From: Pseudomonadota bacterium
GTDB lineage: Bacteria > Pseudomonadota > Alphaproteobacteria > Sneathiellales > Sneathiellaceae
Direction of reading: 5' to 3'
DNA: 64,000 nucleotides
Assembly (NCBI GenBank): GCA_024743055.1
Contig: JANSXH010000010.1
Span: 124,001 to 188,000 of the forward strand
Shown here: piece after piece, positions 51,390 to 60,533 of the stretch
Numbering within the stretch: position 1 is the first letter of the stretch
Layout of the letters: every line of letters begins with the position of its first letter
Made by a program: the position numbers and the translations under genes
The notes under the pieces: generated by a model
Seen by the model: only the letters and a program-made list of their open reading frames with translations
Told to the model about the DNA's origin: nothing
The model's database searches: none

Positions 51390-52261
51390 AGTATAAAAAT
51401 CAATAATGCCGGCAGGGTAAGAAATGAGAGTACCGTCGAAATCAGAACCATGCCGGCAACATGGGAATGAGCTCGTTTGTAGCGAACCGAAAAAAGATAA
51501 TTGAAGACGGCAACAGGCATGGCACATTCGAGGATGAGAACTCCTCTTTCAACACCTTCAAGGCCAAATATCAACGATAGAAGGTAGCCGACCGCAAATC
51601 CCATTCCCAGCCGTAATACAGAAAGGCCTGTTGCAAGTTTTATATGACTTACAGAGAGGCTTCCAAGACTGACCCCTAGGGCCAACAGCATCAACGGTAT
51701 CGTCAAGTCGCCCAGAAGGCCGGTGGTATTTGTGATCCAGATAGGAAAATGCAAGTCAAAGAATTTGGCTCCCAATCCAATAAAAACAGCATAAATGAGA
51801 GGGGTCTTGGCCAGATGGAGTAACGAACTTACACCAGAAGAAAGCCAAATTCCGAAGGTGAATTGCAAAGTTGAAAAGACTGTAAAGGCTGCAATTGCGA
51901 GAGCGAGGCCTTCTTCTCCAAAGGCAAAATAGCACAGGGGAATACCCATATTTCCAGCATTGGGAAACATCAGGCCAGGGAGGTAGTTTCGAATATCCAG
52001 ACGAAGCAGCTTCAATATAATAAAACCAATGACACAGAAAGAGACCGCAGCGATGAAGGTGATCAGCGCAAACTCGAAAAACGATGTCAGTTGCATCTCG
52101 AGGCTGTCGAGCGTAGTGAAGATCAGCATTGGCGCGCCAATATTCGTCACCAAACCCGTTACTGTTTCTGTACTGAAAGTCCGCCCGGACTTTGCCCAAT
52201 AAAACCCAAGCCCTGCCGTGATGACGACAGGGGCAATAATATTCAGCAGTATTTCAAACAT
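51386..52261 (-). CDS. AEC-family (auxin efflux carrier-like) transporter
   Basis: A 291-residue polytopic protein with about ten hydrophobic segments. The N-terminal GLGFYWAKSGRTFSTETVTG and the mid-region YLPGLMFPNAGNMGIPLCYF are characteristic of AEC carriers, which move organic anions such as malate, malonate or auxin-like acids. It is downstream of the CBS-domain gene by nine bases and so belongs to the aroK-aroB operon, although a functional link to aromatic biosynthesis is not evident. Confidence 0.88.
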   Translation of the reverse strand: MFEILLNIIAPVVITAGLGFYWAKSGRTFSTETVTGLVTNIGAPMLIFTTLDSLEMQLTSFFEFALITFIAAVSFCVIGFIILKLLRLDIRNYLPGLMFPNAGNMGIPLCYFAFGEEGLALAIAAFTVFSTLQFTFGIWLSSGVSSLLHLAKTPLIYAVFIGLGAKFFDLHFPIWITNTTGLLGDLTIPLMLLALGVSLGSLSVSHIKLATGLSVLRLGMGFAVGYLLSLIFGLEGVERGVLILECAMPVAVFNYLFSVRYKRAHSHVAGMVLISTVLSFLTLPALLIFIL

Positions 52262-52270
52262 ATGCCTGGG

Positions 52271-53548
52271 TCAGTGGGCAAGCGCGGTTATGCGCATTTC
52301 AGTGATCTGATTATGTTCTTTTTCCAGAATTTCGAACTTGTACCCATAGAAAATAAAAGCTTGCCCTTCATCTGGTATGATTTGCGCTTCATGGATGACG
52401 AGACCGGCAATAGTAGCGGCTTCATCATCGGGTAGAGACCAATTGAGCTTCCGATTGAGGTCGCGGATGGTAACATCCCCTTTGGAAATTATATTCCCCT
52501 CTTTCAGAACTTCCACGCCCGGGACATCAATGTCATGTTCGTCAGCAATATCTCCGACAATTTCTTCCAATATATCTTCCAGGGTTACCAACCCCATAAG
52601 GGCGCCATACTCATCGACGACCAAGGCAAAATGGCTTTTCCGCTCCAGAAATGCATTCAATTGACTACGTAAAGTCCGTGTTTCGGGCACAAACCAGGGC
52701 TCAATAGCAATGTCTTTGATGATTATATTTCCATAATCACCATTCAGAGGAATAATCGCCCGGAGAAGATCCTTGGCATGGATGATCCCAACAATATTTT
52801 CTGGATCATTTTCCCATAAAGGAAGACGGGTGAAAGGGCTGCTGAGAACCTGTTCGATGATTTCCTGGATGGGCTTGGAACTGTCAACAGCTTCCACATT
52901 TTTTCGATGGATCATGATCTCCGACAAGTCGACCTCATCCATATCGAGAATGGTATCAAGCATATATTTTTCGTGCATGATGATACCGGCATCTTCGGAA
53001 TGCAGGTCAATGGCGCCTCGCAGTTCGTCCTGAGCCGCATCGGTCAGGGCGTCAGCATCGTCATCAACGCTAAAAATGCCAAACATTCGCAAGGTGACAT
53101 CGACAACGGCATTGATTCCCATAACAACAGGGGAAAGGATGAAAACTGCCGGCCTCAATACCGGAGCAACGAATAACGCAACCGGAATTGACCTTCTCAG
53201 CGCAAATGTCTTAGGCAGAACTTCCGCAAATATCAGGACAAGAGCCGTCATGATCAAGGTCGCATAAGCAACACCAATGTCTCCAAAAATTGAGATGAAG
53301 AAACTGGTGGCGAGAGCGGAGGCAAGGATATTTACCAGGTTATTGCCAAGCAGAATGGCGCTAATCAGTTTGGTATGTTGATCCCTTAGGCGATTGACAA
53401 CGCCTGCCCGCTTGTTCCCCGTCTGCTCCATCTGGTGAAGCCGCGCCCGGGAGGCGCCGGTAAGTGCCGTCTCGGAGCCCGAGAAGAAGCCTGACAACAA
53501 CAAAAGCAATAGAATTGCCAGCAATAACAGTGCGAGTTCGAAGGTCAT
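52271..53548 (-). CDS. HlyC/CorC-family protein (CNNM plus CBS domains)
   Basis: A 425-residue protein with an N-terminal DUF21/CNNM membrane domain (about 1-180, four hydrophobic segments, FFSGSETALTGASRARLHQM near the start), two CBS domains (about 205-325; SSPFTRLPLWENDPENIVGI and FALVVDEYGALMGLVTLEDI) and a C-terminal CorC_HlyC domain. The group is linked to magnesium and cobalt homeostasis by transport across the membrane. It lies between aroB and the AEC carrier in the same operon. Confidence 0.9.
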   Translation of the reverse strand: MTFELALLLLAILLLLLLSGFFSGSETALTGASRARLHQMEQTGNKRAGVVNRLRDQHTKLISAILLGNNLVNILASALATSFFISIFGDIGVAYATLIMTALVLIFAEVLPKTFALRRSIPVALFVAPVLRPAVFILSPVVMGINAVVDVTLRMFGIFSVDDDADALTDAAQDELRGAIDLHSEDAGIIMHEKYMLDTILDMDEVDLSEIMIHRKNVEAVDSSKPIQEIIEQVLSSPFTRLPLWENDPENIVGIIHAKDLLRAIIPLNGDYGNIIIKDIAIEPWFVPETRTLRSQLNAFLERKSHFALVVDEYGALMGLVTLEDILEEIVGDIADEHDIDVPGVEVLKEGNIISKGDVTIRDLNRKLNWSLPDDEAATIAGLVIHEAQIIPDEGQAFIFYGYKFEILEKEHNQITEMRITALAH

Positions 53549-53572
53549 TTCTTTAGTTTTTTATCACTCCGT

Positions 53573-54730
53573 TCAGTTTGAAGAACCAGAGGCTGTGGAA
53601 AGCTCCTGATTCAGAATCTTGAGTATCTGTGCCTCTTCCACGTCCTGTGTGGTAAAGGCTGAGCCGATGGAATTCAATAATATGAGTGTTAGTTTCCCAG
53701 CCATCACCTTCTTGTCTTGTCTCATATGATCAAGGAGGCGATCCGAGACCCATTCTATAGTCGCTAGTTGAGGCACCTGGGTCGGGAGACCAACAGCATC
53801 AAAATGGGCTCGAATTCGTGTCGTCTGCTGTCCGTCGATATATCCAAGAAGAGCAGAAAGCTCAGCCGCCATGATCATGCCCATAGCAACGGCTTCTCCA
53901 TGCAGCAGATCTGGTCCGTATCCGCTTTCCGCCTCAAGGGCATGGCCAAAGGTATGTCCAAGATTCAACAGGGCGCGTTTTCCTGCCTCCCGTTCGTCTT
54001 CTGCGACAATTTTCGCTTTGGCTAGAGCGCTTTGTTGTACTGCATATGCACTCGCAGTCGTATCGCCAGAAATTACTTTCTCGCCATTACTTTCAAGCCA
54101 ATTAAAAAATTCGAAATCACCCAACAATCCATATTTGACTATTTCCGCATACCCAGCCAGCAATTGACGTTTTGGCAACGTTTGAAGGACACACATATCA
54201 GCGAGTACGAGGCGTGGCTGGTGAAAGGCTCCTACCAGGTTTTTCCCCTGAGCCACATTGATTCCTGTTTTGCCGCCTACTGAACTGTCAACCTGAGCAA
54301 GCAAGCTTGTTGGTATCTGGATAAAATCCACACCTCGTCTCAAGGTAGCCGCTGCGAAACCGGTCAGATCTCCTATCACACCACCGCCAAGCGCGATGAG
54401 AGCTTCATCGCGTTGAATTTTGACTGTTAGCAGCTGATCCATCACGCTTTTATATGTACTGAAGCTTTTGCTGCTTTCACCAGCAGGTAGGATGATCGGG
54501 ACAAAGTCAATGCCAGCGTTTTCCAGGGACTGCGCCAGGGGTTCAAGGTGAATGCCGGCCACATTTTCGTCTGTGAGAACAGCTACGCGCTTGGTTCGAA
54601 GAACCGGTGAAATATGATCCGCAGCGCTTGCAAGTAAGCCTTCCCCGATTAAGATGTCATAAGACCTTGGGCCAAGGTCCACGGCAACCTTCGAAATAGG
54701 CGAATCTGAGTCTGTTTTTGAAAGGGTCAT
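53573..54730 (-). CDS. aroB: 3-dehydroquinate synthase
   Basis: A 385-residue NAD-dependent enzyme that cyclises 3-deoxy-arabino-heptulosonate-7-phosphate to 3-dehydroquinate in the shikimate pathway. Motifs include ALGGGVIGDLTGFAAATLRR (NAD and metal region), DSSVGGKTGIN and LNLGHTFGHALE with metal-binding His residues. The N-terminal VAVDLGPRSYDILIGEGLL fits AroB. It follows aroK by 21 bases and is co-transcribed with it. Confidence 0.96.
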   Translation of the reverse strand: MTLSKTDSDSPISKVAVDLGPRSYDILIGEGLLASAADHISPVLRTKRVAVLTDENVAGIHLEPLAQSLENAGIDFVPIILPAGESSKSFSTYKSVMDQLLTVKIQRDEALIALGGGVIGDLTGFAAATLRRGVDFIQIPTSLLAQVDSSVGGKTGINVAQGKNLVGAFHQPRLVLADMCVLQTLPKRQLLAGYAEIVKYGLLGDFEFFNWLESNGEKVISGDTTASAYAVQQSALAKAKIVAEDEREAGKRALLNLGHTFGHALEAESGYGPDLLHGEAVAMGMIMAAELSALLGYIDGQQTTRIRAHFDAVGLPTQVPQLATIEWVSDRLLDHMRQDKKVMAGKLTLILLNSIGSAFTTQDVEEAQILKILNQELSTASGSSN

Positions 54731-54751
54731 TCTTTTCTTAATCGAAATGCA

Positions 54752-55333
54752 TCAGCCGCGATTGGCGTCAGTTGAAAGAGCGTTGATAATTTTTTCAACA
54801 ACGATTTCGTGAGGGCCTTCCCCGCTGTCAATTGTAATGTCTGCCTTGCCATAAACGGGATAGCGGTCCTCCATTAGCTTCTTCAATGTAGCTTTTGGAT
54901 TGCCGTTTCTAAGGAGTGGTCGGCTGTTACGTTTCATACATCTTTTATATATGACGTCGAGGTCCGCCCGCAACCAGACAGACAACCCCTTTTTCTCTAT
55001 CAGAGACTGTGTGTCTTTATCCATAAAAGCGCCACCGCCTGTTGCCAATACCTGGCGCGGGCCGTCAAGTAACCGAGCAATGACCTTTCGCTCGCCATCA
55101 CGGAAGGCCTGTTCTCCGTGTTTTTCAAAAAATTCCGTAACGGAGAGATTTGAAGCTGTCTCTATTTCCGTATCGGCATCTTTAAAGGGGAGTTTTAGCT
55201 CTGAGGCAAGGCGTCGGCCGATTGAACTTTTGCCAGCTCCCATCAAGCCAACCAGAACAATACTGCGTTGGTCATCCCCTAATGCCACTGCCGAGCCGTC
55301 GAAATTTTCCTCGGCGCGAGACCCCTTCGTCAT
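54752..55333 (-). CDS. aroK: Shikimate kinase
   Basis: A 193-residue NMP-kinase-fold protein. The P-loop GLMGAGKSSIGRRLA (29-43), the shikimate-binding DADTEIE and GGGAF regions, and the lid Arg segment (RNSRPLL) are present. It phosphorylates shikimate with ATP. It is the first gene of the aroK-aroB-CBS-AEC operon and is divergent from the small membrane protein at 55534. Confidence 0.95.
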   Translation of the reverse strand: MTKGSRAEENFDGSAVALGDDQRSIVLVGLMGAGKSSIGRRLASELKLPFKDADTEIETASNLSVTEFFEKHGEQAFRDGERKVIARLLDGPRQVLATGGGAFMDKDTQSLIEKKGLSVWLRADLDVIYKRCMKRNSRPLLRNGNPKATLKKLMEDRYPVYGKADITIDSGEGPHEIVVEKIINALSTDANRG

Positions 55334-55533
55334 CTTTTTACCATCACATTTCTGTAAGCCGATCTGAATTCAGTCGGTTTCTCTTCGCAAGGTTGTTGAA
55401 GTGATTCAACTAACCGTGCTAATTAATGTTGCCAAATTTACGTCATATTCGCAGGATAGCACATTAAATAGCAACAATTTTGCAGTAGGTGCGTCAAGAT
55501 TTGATCATCAAGCGTTGGAAGCAGTAATCGAAA

Positions 55534-55674
55534 ATGTCTAAGTTCTCCTTGTTTTTGCTTTTTTTAATAGCGGCTGTGGTGATTGGCGGAGGTGTATTTC
55601 TTTCTGCGTGGGACATCCCGGCACCGACGGTCAAGGTCGAGAAGGTAATTCCCAATGACCAGTTCCCGAAATAA
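55534..55674 (+). CDS. Small membrane protein, 46 residues
   Basis: A short frame encodes a single membrane helix (SKFSLFLLFLIAAVVIGGGV) followed by a Pro-rich tail (WDIPAPTVKVEKVIPNDQFPK). The tail motif IPAPTxxVEKVIPxDxFP is, as far as I recall, conserved in small alphaproteobacterial proteins found beside xerD, without known function. It overlaps the next gene by 20 bases, in a different frame, which suggests coupled translation. The ribosome binding site is weak. It is easily missed by gene callers because of its size. Confidence 0.7.
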   Translation: MSKFSLFLLFLIAAVVIGGGVFLSAWDIPAPTVKVEKVIPNDQFPK

Positions 55675-57460
55675 ACAATTTCCACTGATTTCAGGAATTA
55701 TAGGCCTCACCCTGGGGCTTACAGTTGCTGTTACCAGCGCTCAGGAAAAGCCTAGAAGCCTTGTCCCTAGTCTGAATAAGGTGGAGCCCTCCAAACCCAA
55801 CAGCCAAACCGTGATTCCACTCGACTCTTCTGCACCAAAAACCGGCCCAGAACGCGTCATTGAAGGGTCGGGCTTGAGCGGTCCTGTGGTTGTTCAGACC
55901 CTCGGCGGGCTTGATGCCTCATCTGTCGGTACCCTTGATCTGGCAACAGGAAGCCTAGGGTCCGCGATGTGGAGCGGAACTGATCCAGAGCGCGTAGTCA
56001 CGTTGCTCAAGCATCTTCCTGTCGCAACAAGATCGCCTCAGATGCAGAAGCTTCTCAAGCGGCTTTTATTGACGCCTGCAGCAATTCCACAAGGATTAAC
56101 CAACCCAACAGAATTGATCGAACTTCGCCTAAAGAAGCTGCGAGAAGCCGGGCTTGTGCTGGACGCAGTTGCCCTTCTGGGGAGGCTGCCACCTGCGACG
56201 ATGACACCTGATCTGAAGAAGATGCAGGTGGAGCTGTTATTGCTTCAGGGCCAAAACACAGAGGCCTGCAAACAGGGGAGTTCCCAAAAGACTAATAGCA
56301 AGGACGTCTTCTGGGAAAAACTCGAGATTGTTTGTAATGTTTTTGAAGGCAAGCTCGAGAAAGCTGAGTTGGGTGCGACGTTGCTAGAAGAACAGGACGG
56401 GGCCTCGGATAGCATTTTTTTCGATTTGTTTGACCGGCTGGCCGGGGGGAAATCTGTACTGCCGGATAACGAAGAACCATTGACAGCCCTTCATTACGCG
56501 ATGATGCGGGAAGCCAAACTGCCGATGTCATTTGAGCGCTTGGAAAAGGCTGGCTACGACTTACTCTGGGCGCTTGCAACCCAACAATCTGCTGATTTAG
56601 ATGAACGGTTAAGAGCGGCATACAAATCATTGGCTATTGGAAGTGTACGGCCTGGATTGTCACGCCGATTGATCACCGAAGGCGGCTTGCAGGATAATTC
56701 AGAAGATGCGTCCTCGTTGGCCCGTATCTCTTCCCTTTACCGTCAGTTTCAAGCAGAGAAAGACGGTGCTGAAAAACCAACGATTTTGGAAAACATCTGG
56801 ACTGAGGCAATCAAAGATAACAGTTTTTTCGCGGCTGCCTCTTTGACACTTCCCCTGCTCCAGCAAATCCCAGCTAGCCGGCAGTCGGAAGAGTTTGAGT
56901 TCAATGCCTTGCGTTTGTATCTTATGGAAGGTGATACAGCAAATGCCCAAGGCTGGGAGCGGATTGTCAGGCGGGCGGCGCTGAGGGGGACACCGGCGGA
57001 ACGCGAAGATGCCCGAAAGCGCATCACCCGGGTCGATGCCTATATGCTAATCTCCGGTGCACCAGGCATTGCCCGCTGGAATGCGGAAAGTTTTGATCTT
57101 TGGTCCTTTGCTGCTGGAAGTGATCCTAAAAAAAGTGCCAACGTCGGCCTTTTACTCTCTATTTTGGGTGACTTTGGCCAGGAAATTTCTCCTGCTCTTT
57201 GGTCAAAGGCTTTGGATCTTGGACAGGTTCCAAGGGCCAGTAATTCAAATCTGGTCCTCGAGAAAAATCTCGAGATTGCTTCTGAGCGGGAATATATTGG
57301 GGAAACCATTGCCCTTGCACTCACTGTCTTAGGCGAAGCTGGTCCGTCCGGGGTGTCGACGACCACACTCTCCACGGTTCTCAATTCTCTGAAACGCATT
57401 GGCATGGAAGCAGAGGCTCGAAACTTAGCCTTGGAAGCCGCAATTTTGCGGGATATTTAA
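55655..57460 (+). CDS. Hypothetical secreted protein, alpha-helical
   Basis: A 601-residue protein with an N-terminal signal segment (LISGIIGLTLGLTVAVTSAQ), a Pro/Ser-rich linker (to about residue 80) and a long helical domain resembling an alpha-solenoid, including LLEEQDGASDSIFFDLFDRL and AARREDARKR-like helices near the end. No family name is recognised. It overlaps the 46-residue gene upstream and precedes xerD by 16 bases, so it is part of that operon. It is likely periplasmic; a role in the cell envelope is possible but unproven. Confidence 0.75.
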   Translation: MTSSRNKQFPLISGIIGLTLGLTVAVTSAQEKPRSLVPSLNKVEPSKPNSQTVIPLDSSAPKTGPERVIEGSGLSGPVVVQTLGGLDASSVGTLDLATGSLGSAMWSGTDPERVVTLLKHLPVATRSPQMQKLLKRLLLTPAAIPQGLTNPTELIELRLKKLREAGLVLDAVALLGRLPPATMTPDLKKMQVELLLLQGQNTEACKQGSSQKTNSKDVFWEKLEIVCNVFEGKLEKAELGATLLEEQDGASDSIFFDLFDRLAGGKSVLPDNEEPLTALHYAMMREAKLPMSFERLEKAGYDLLWALATQQSADLDERLRAAYKSLAIGSVRPGLSRRLITEGGLQDNSEDASSLARISSLYRQFQAEKDGAEKPTILENIWTEAIKDNSFFAAASLTLPLLQQIPASRQSEEFEFNALRLYLMEGDTANAQGWERIVRRAALRGTPAEREDARKRITRVDAYMLISGAPGIARWNAESFDLWSFAAGSDPKKSANVGLLLSILGDFGQEISPALWSKALDLGQVPRASNSNLVLEKNLEIASEREYIGETIALALTVLGEAGPSGVSTTTLSTVLNSLKRIGMEAEARNLALEAAILRDI

Positions 57461-57476
57461 GCCTGCGGGACAAAAA

Positions 57477-58379
57477 ATGTCTCAATATCTGATTGAAGGA
57501 TTTCTGGAAATGCTGCAATCCGAAAGGGGGGCAGCAGAGAATACTGTGGCAGCTTATCGTCATGATCTCGGGGAATTCGAAACTTTCCTGACGAAAAGAG
57601 GCAGCGAGTTTCGAACAGCGACTTCCCGAAATATTCAAGCGTATCTCAAATATCTTGACGATGCAGGCCTCAAGAATTCCACACAGGCTCGAAGATTAAG
57701 TGCTGTGAAGCAGCTGTTTACCTACCTTCTCGGCGAAGACGTCAGGACCGACGATCCGTCTTTGAATATTGATACGCCAAAATCGGGCCGACGCCTGCCG
57801 AAGTACTTAAGTGAAGGCGAGGTCGATAGATTATTGGGCGCTACAGAGGGCAGTTCGGCCGATGCTCTTAGGTTGGCATCCCTAATGCATCTGTTATACG
57901 CAACTGGCCTTAGGGTGACGGAGCTTATCTCCTTGCCCTATCCAGCATTGCGAGAGGAGGATCGCTTTCTGATTGTCAGAGGAAAAGGGGACAAAGAACG
58001 GTTGGTTCCGGTTACTCAAACTGCCAAGGATAAGCTGCGAGAGTATGAGGCAGTCAGGGAAAAATTTCTAGGCGAGAACGAGCATTCACCCTGGCTATAT
58101 CCCTCGCGTGGGAAGCAAGGTTATTTGACCCGGCAGCGCTTTGCGCAGATGCTGAAGGATTTGGCGCTCACGGTAAATATCGATCCAAATAAGGTCTCTC
58201 CCCATGTCCTACGCCATGCCTTTGCCAGCCATCTGCTTGCCAATGGCGCGGATCTTCGTAGTTTGCAAAAAATGCTGGGTCACTCGGATATTTCAACAAC
58301 ACAGATCTACACTCATGTTCTTGAGAAACGTCTGATTGATGTTGTCTCAAGCCATCATCCTCTCGCAGATGCAAAATAA
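57477..58379 (+). CDS. xerD: Site-specific tyrosine recombinase XerD
   Basis: A 300-residue tyrosine recombinase. All catalytic residues are present: R146 (TGLRVTELI), K170, H243 and R246 (HVLRHAFASHLL), H269 (LGHSDISTTQIYTHV) and Y278. The N-terminal SAM-like domain (1-95) and the length match XerD rather than a phage integrase. With XerC it resolves chromosome dimers at dif. No dif site or prophage was seen nearby. The gene is 16 bases downstream of the secreted-protein gene. Confidence 0.93.
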   Translation: MSQYLIEGFLEMLQSERGAAENTVAAYRHDLGEFETFLTKRGSEFRTATSRNIQAYLKYLDDAGLKNSTQARRLSAVKQLFTYLLGEDVRTDDPSLNIDTPKSGRRLPKYLSEGEVDRLLGATEGSSADALRLASLMHLLYATGLRVTELISLPYPALREEDRFLIVRGKGDKERLVPVTQTAKDKLREYEAVREKFLGENEHSPWLYPSRGKQGYLTRQRFAQMLKDLALTVNIDPNKVSPHVLRHAFASHLLANGADLRSLQKMLGHSDISTTQIYTHVLEKRLIDVVSSHHPLADAK

Positions 58380-58466
58380 ATCCGGTCAAACCTTGACTCT
58401 ATGACGCGGCTGCAGCAATTTCCTTCCAACTTAAATCAATGATGTAAGAAAAAAGAAGGTCCTCCC

Positions 58467-59447
58467 ATGAGCTTTACAGTTCCAGAACCCTGTCCGTCCC
58501 GATTGAACCGGTGTGAGTTAGCCGTCCCGGGCTCAAGCCCGCATATGTTTGAAAAGGCGGCAAAATCCGATGCAGATGCCATCTTCCTTGATTTGGAGGA
58601 TGCCGTGGCGCCGAACGATAAAGCCCAGGCCCGTAGGAATATTATCGAGGCCCTCAATGATGTGGATTGGGGGGATAAAGTGATGTCTGTCCGCATCAAC
58701 GGTCTTGATACGCACTATATGTATCGAGACGTAGTCGATGTTCTTGAGCAAGGCGGAGAGCGCTTGGATCTTATCATGATCCCCAAAGTCGGAACTGCCG
58801 CAGATGTCTATGCCCTTGATATGATGGCCACACAAATTGAGACAGCTATTGGTCGGAAGAAGAAGATCGGTTTTGAGCTGATTATTGAGACGGCTCTCGG
58901 TATGCAGAATATTCATGAAATTGCTGCTGGTAGTAAACGTAATGAGAGCCTGCATTTTGGTGTTGCCGATTACGCGGCTTCGACAAAAGCTCGAACGACA
59001 TCCATTGGCGGTCCAAACCCGCTTTATGGCGTGTTGACGGATCCTGCTGAAGACGGCTCCCGGGATTTTCATTGGGGCGATATGTGGCATTATGCGATTG
59101 CTCGGATGGTTGTTGCGGCTCGAGCCAATGGATTGCGGGCTATCGATGGTCCCTTTGGTGATTTCTCTGATCCGGACGGTTATGTTGCCCATGGAAATCG
59201 TGCAGCAATTCTTGGATGTGAAGGAAAATGGGCCATTCATCCAAAGCAAATTCCGCTTGCCAATGATATTTTTACGCCAGCTACTGAAGAAGTGGAGAAG
59301 GCACGCCGTATTTTGGAGGCCATGGAAAAAGCGCAGGCTGATGGGGCTGGAGCAGTCGCTCTTGATGGGCGTCTGATTGACATTGCCTCCATTAAACAGG
59401 CCGAGGCTTTAGTGGTTCAGGCTGATATTATTGCGGCTCGCGGATAA
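58467..59447 (+). CDS. HpcH/HpaI-type malyl-CoA lyase
   Basis: A 326-residue TIM-barrel protein of the citrate lyase beta/malyl-CoA lyase family. The metal and substrate residues are in IFLDLEDAVAPNDKAQARRN and FELIIETALGMQN, and the C-terminal WAIHPKQIPLAN is typical of L-malyl-CoA/beta-methylmalyl-CoA lyase (Mcl1). Such enzymes cleave malyl- or beta-methylmalyl-CoA to acetyl-CoA or propionyl-CoA plus glyoxylate. It could be part of an ethylmalonyl-CoA-type or propionate route together with the mutase at 38372, but the other pathway genes are not in the window. Confidence 0.88.
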   Translation: MSFTVPEPCPSRLNRCELAVPGSSPHMFEKAAKSDADAIFLDLEDAVAPNDKAQARRNIIEALNDVDWGDKVMSVRINGLDTHYMYRDVVDVLEQGGERLDLIMIPKVGTAADVYALDMMATQIETAIGRKKKIGFELIIETALGMQNIHEIAAGSKRNESLHFGVADYAASTKARTTSIGGPNPLYGVLTDPAEDGSRDFHWGDMWHYAIARMVVAARANGLRAIDGPFGDFSDPDGYVAHGNRAAILGCEGKWAIHPKQIPLANDIFTPATEEVEKARRILEAMEKAQADGAGAVALDGRLIDIASIKQAEALVVQADIIAARG

Positions 59448-59552
59448 ATAAAACCGTCACTTTTCGGTGCTCAGGCGGAACGGTTGATTGACGTAACCGT
59501 TCCGTCAATTTATGAATTGGCATCTGAGAAACAGTCGGAGTACAGACGACAT

Positions 59553-60509
59553 ATGAATAATTTTCTTGATTTTGAAAAGCCAGTTGCCGATCTAGAGGGC
59601 AAAATTCGGGAGCTGGAAGGCCTCGAAAATGGAAGCGATATCGAAATCAACGAAGACATCGCCAAGCTGCGTCAAAAGGCTCAGGCTCAGCTTGAACAGA
59701 CTTATGCGAAGCTTACTCCGTGGCAAAAAACTCAGGTTGCCCGTCATGTAGACCGCCCAAAGCTTACCGATATCACCGGACAGCTTCTTGACGACTATAC
59801 CCCTTTGGCTGGAGATCGCGCTTTTGCGGAAGATCATGCCATTGTTGGCGGTATGGGTCGTTTTCGCGGCCAGACAGTTATGGTAATCGGAACAGAAAAA
59901 GGACGAGATACAGAGAGTCGTCTTTTTCATAACTTCGGTATGGCCCGCCCGGAAGGCTACAGAAAGGCGCAACGTTTGATGCGCCTGGCGGATCAGTTTT
60001 CAATTCCTATCCTGACTTTTATCGATACGTCCGGCGCTTATCCCGGTATCGGAGCGGAAGAAAGAGGGCAGGCGGAAGCCATCGCCCGGTGCATTGAAGT
60101 ATGCCTTGATGTCAGGGTGCCATTTATAGCCTCTATTGTGGGTGAAGGGGGATCCGGTGGGGCTGTTGCGCTCGCAAGTGCCAATACCGTTCTCATGTAT
60201 GCCCATGCCATTTATTCGGTTATTTCCCCGGAAGGCTGCGCAGCCATCCTTTGGAAAACCAGGGATAAGGCGCAGGATGCCGCGACTGCCATGAAACTGA
60301 CGGCTCAGGATCTTTTGAAACTGGATGTTATTGACCGCATTGTGGATGAGCCAATCGGTGGGGCGCAACGTGATGTTCCTGCCGCAATCACCTCCCTTGG
60401 AGATGCGATTGAGCAGGAACTTGCCAAACTTTCTGATAAAGAACCCGGAGAGCTCCGAGAGGAGCGTCGCCGGAAATTCCTTGCTATTGGAAGGCTGGAA
60501 ACAAGCTAG
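59553..60509 (+). CDS. accA: Acetyl-CoA carboxylase carboxyltransferase subunit alpha
   Basis: From the ATG at 59553 the protein has 318 residues and begins NNFLDFEKPVADLEGKI, matching AccA; an earlier start at 59484 would add 23 unrelated residues. The RGDxxTR-type and GEGGSGGA motifs (IVGEGGSGGAVALASAN) of the carboxyltransferase fold are present. With AccD it transfers carboxyl from biotinyl-BCCP to acetyl-CoA, the first step of fatty acid synthesis. It follows the malyl-CoA lyase gene by about 105 bases and converges on an SDR gene. Confidence 0.94.
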   Translation: MNNFLDFEKPVADLEGKIRELEGLENGSDIEINEDIAKLRQKAQAQLEQTYAKLTPWQKTQVARHVDRPKLTDITGQLLDDYTPLAGDRAFAEDHAIVGGMGRFRGQTVMVIGTEKGRDTESRLFHNFGMARPEGYRKAQRLMRLADQFSIPILTFIDTSGAYPGIGAEERGQAEAIARCIEVCLDVRVPFIASIVGEGGSGGAVALASANTVLMYAHAIYSVISPEGCAAILWKTRDKAQDAATAMKLTAQDLLKLDVIDRIVDEPIGGAQRDVPAAITSLGDAIEQELAKLSDKEPGELREERRRKFLAIGRLETS

Positions 60510-60533
60510 TTTTTCTGGCCTTTAGTCACTAAA

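Noticed and set aside
55494-55685. A 63-residue minus-strand frame opposite the 46-residue membrane protein
   Set aside because: The plus-strand frame has a membrane helix and a Pro-rich tail of conserved look; the minus frame is a mixed, uninformative sequence.
57477-58379. The tyrosine recombinase as a phage or island integrase
   Set aside because: Length, domain order and sequence match housekeeping XerD, and no attachment repeats, tRNA or phage genes are nearby.
58533-59249. A 238-residue minus-strand frame opposite the malyl-CoA lyase gene
   Set aside because: It lies entirely within a well-conserved enzyme gene, and its translated sequence is rich in His, Ile and Arg without any domain.
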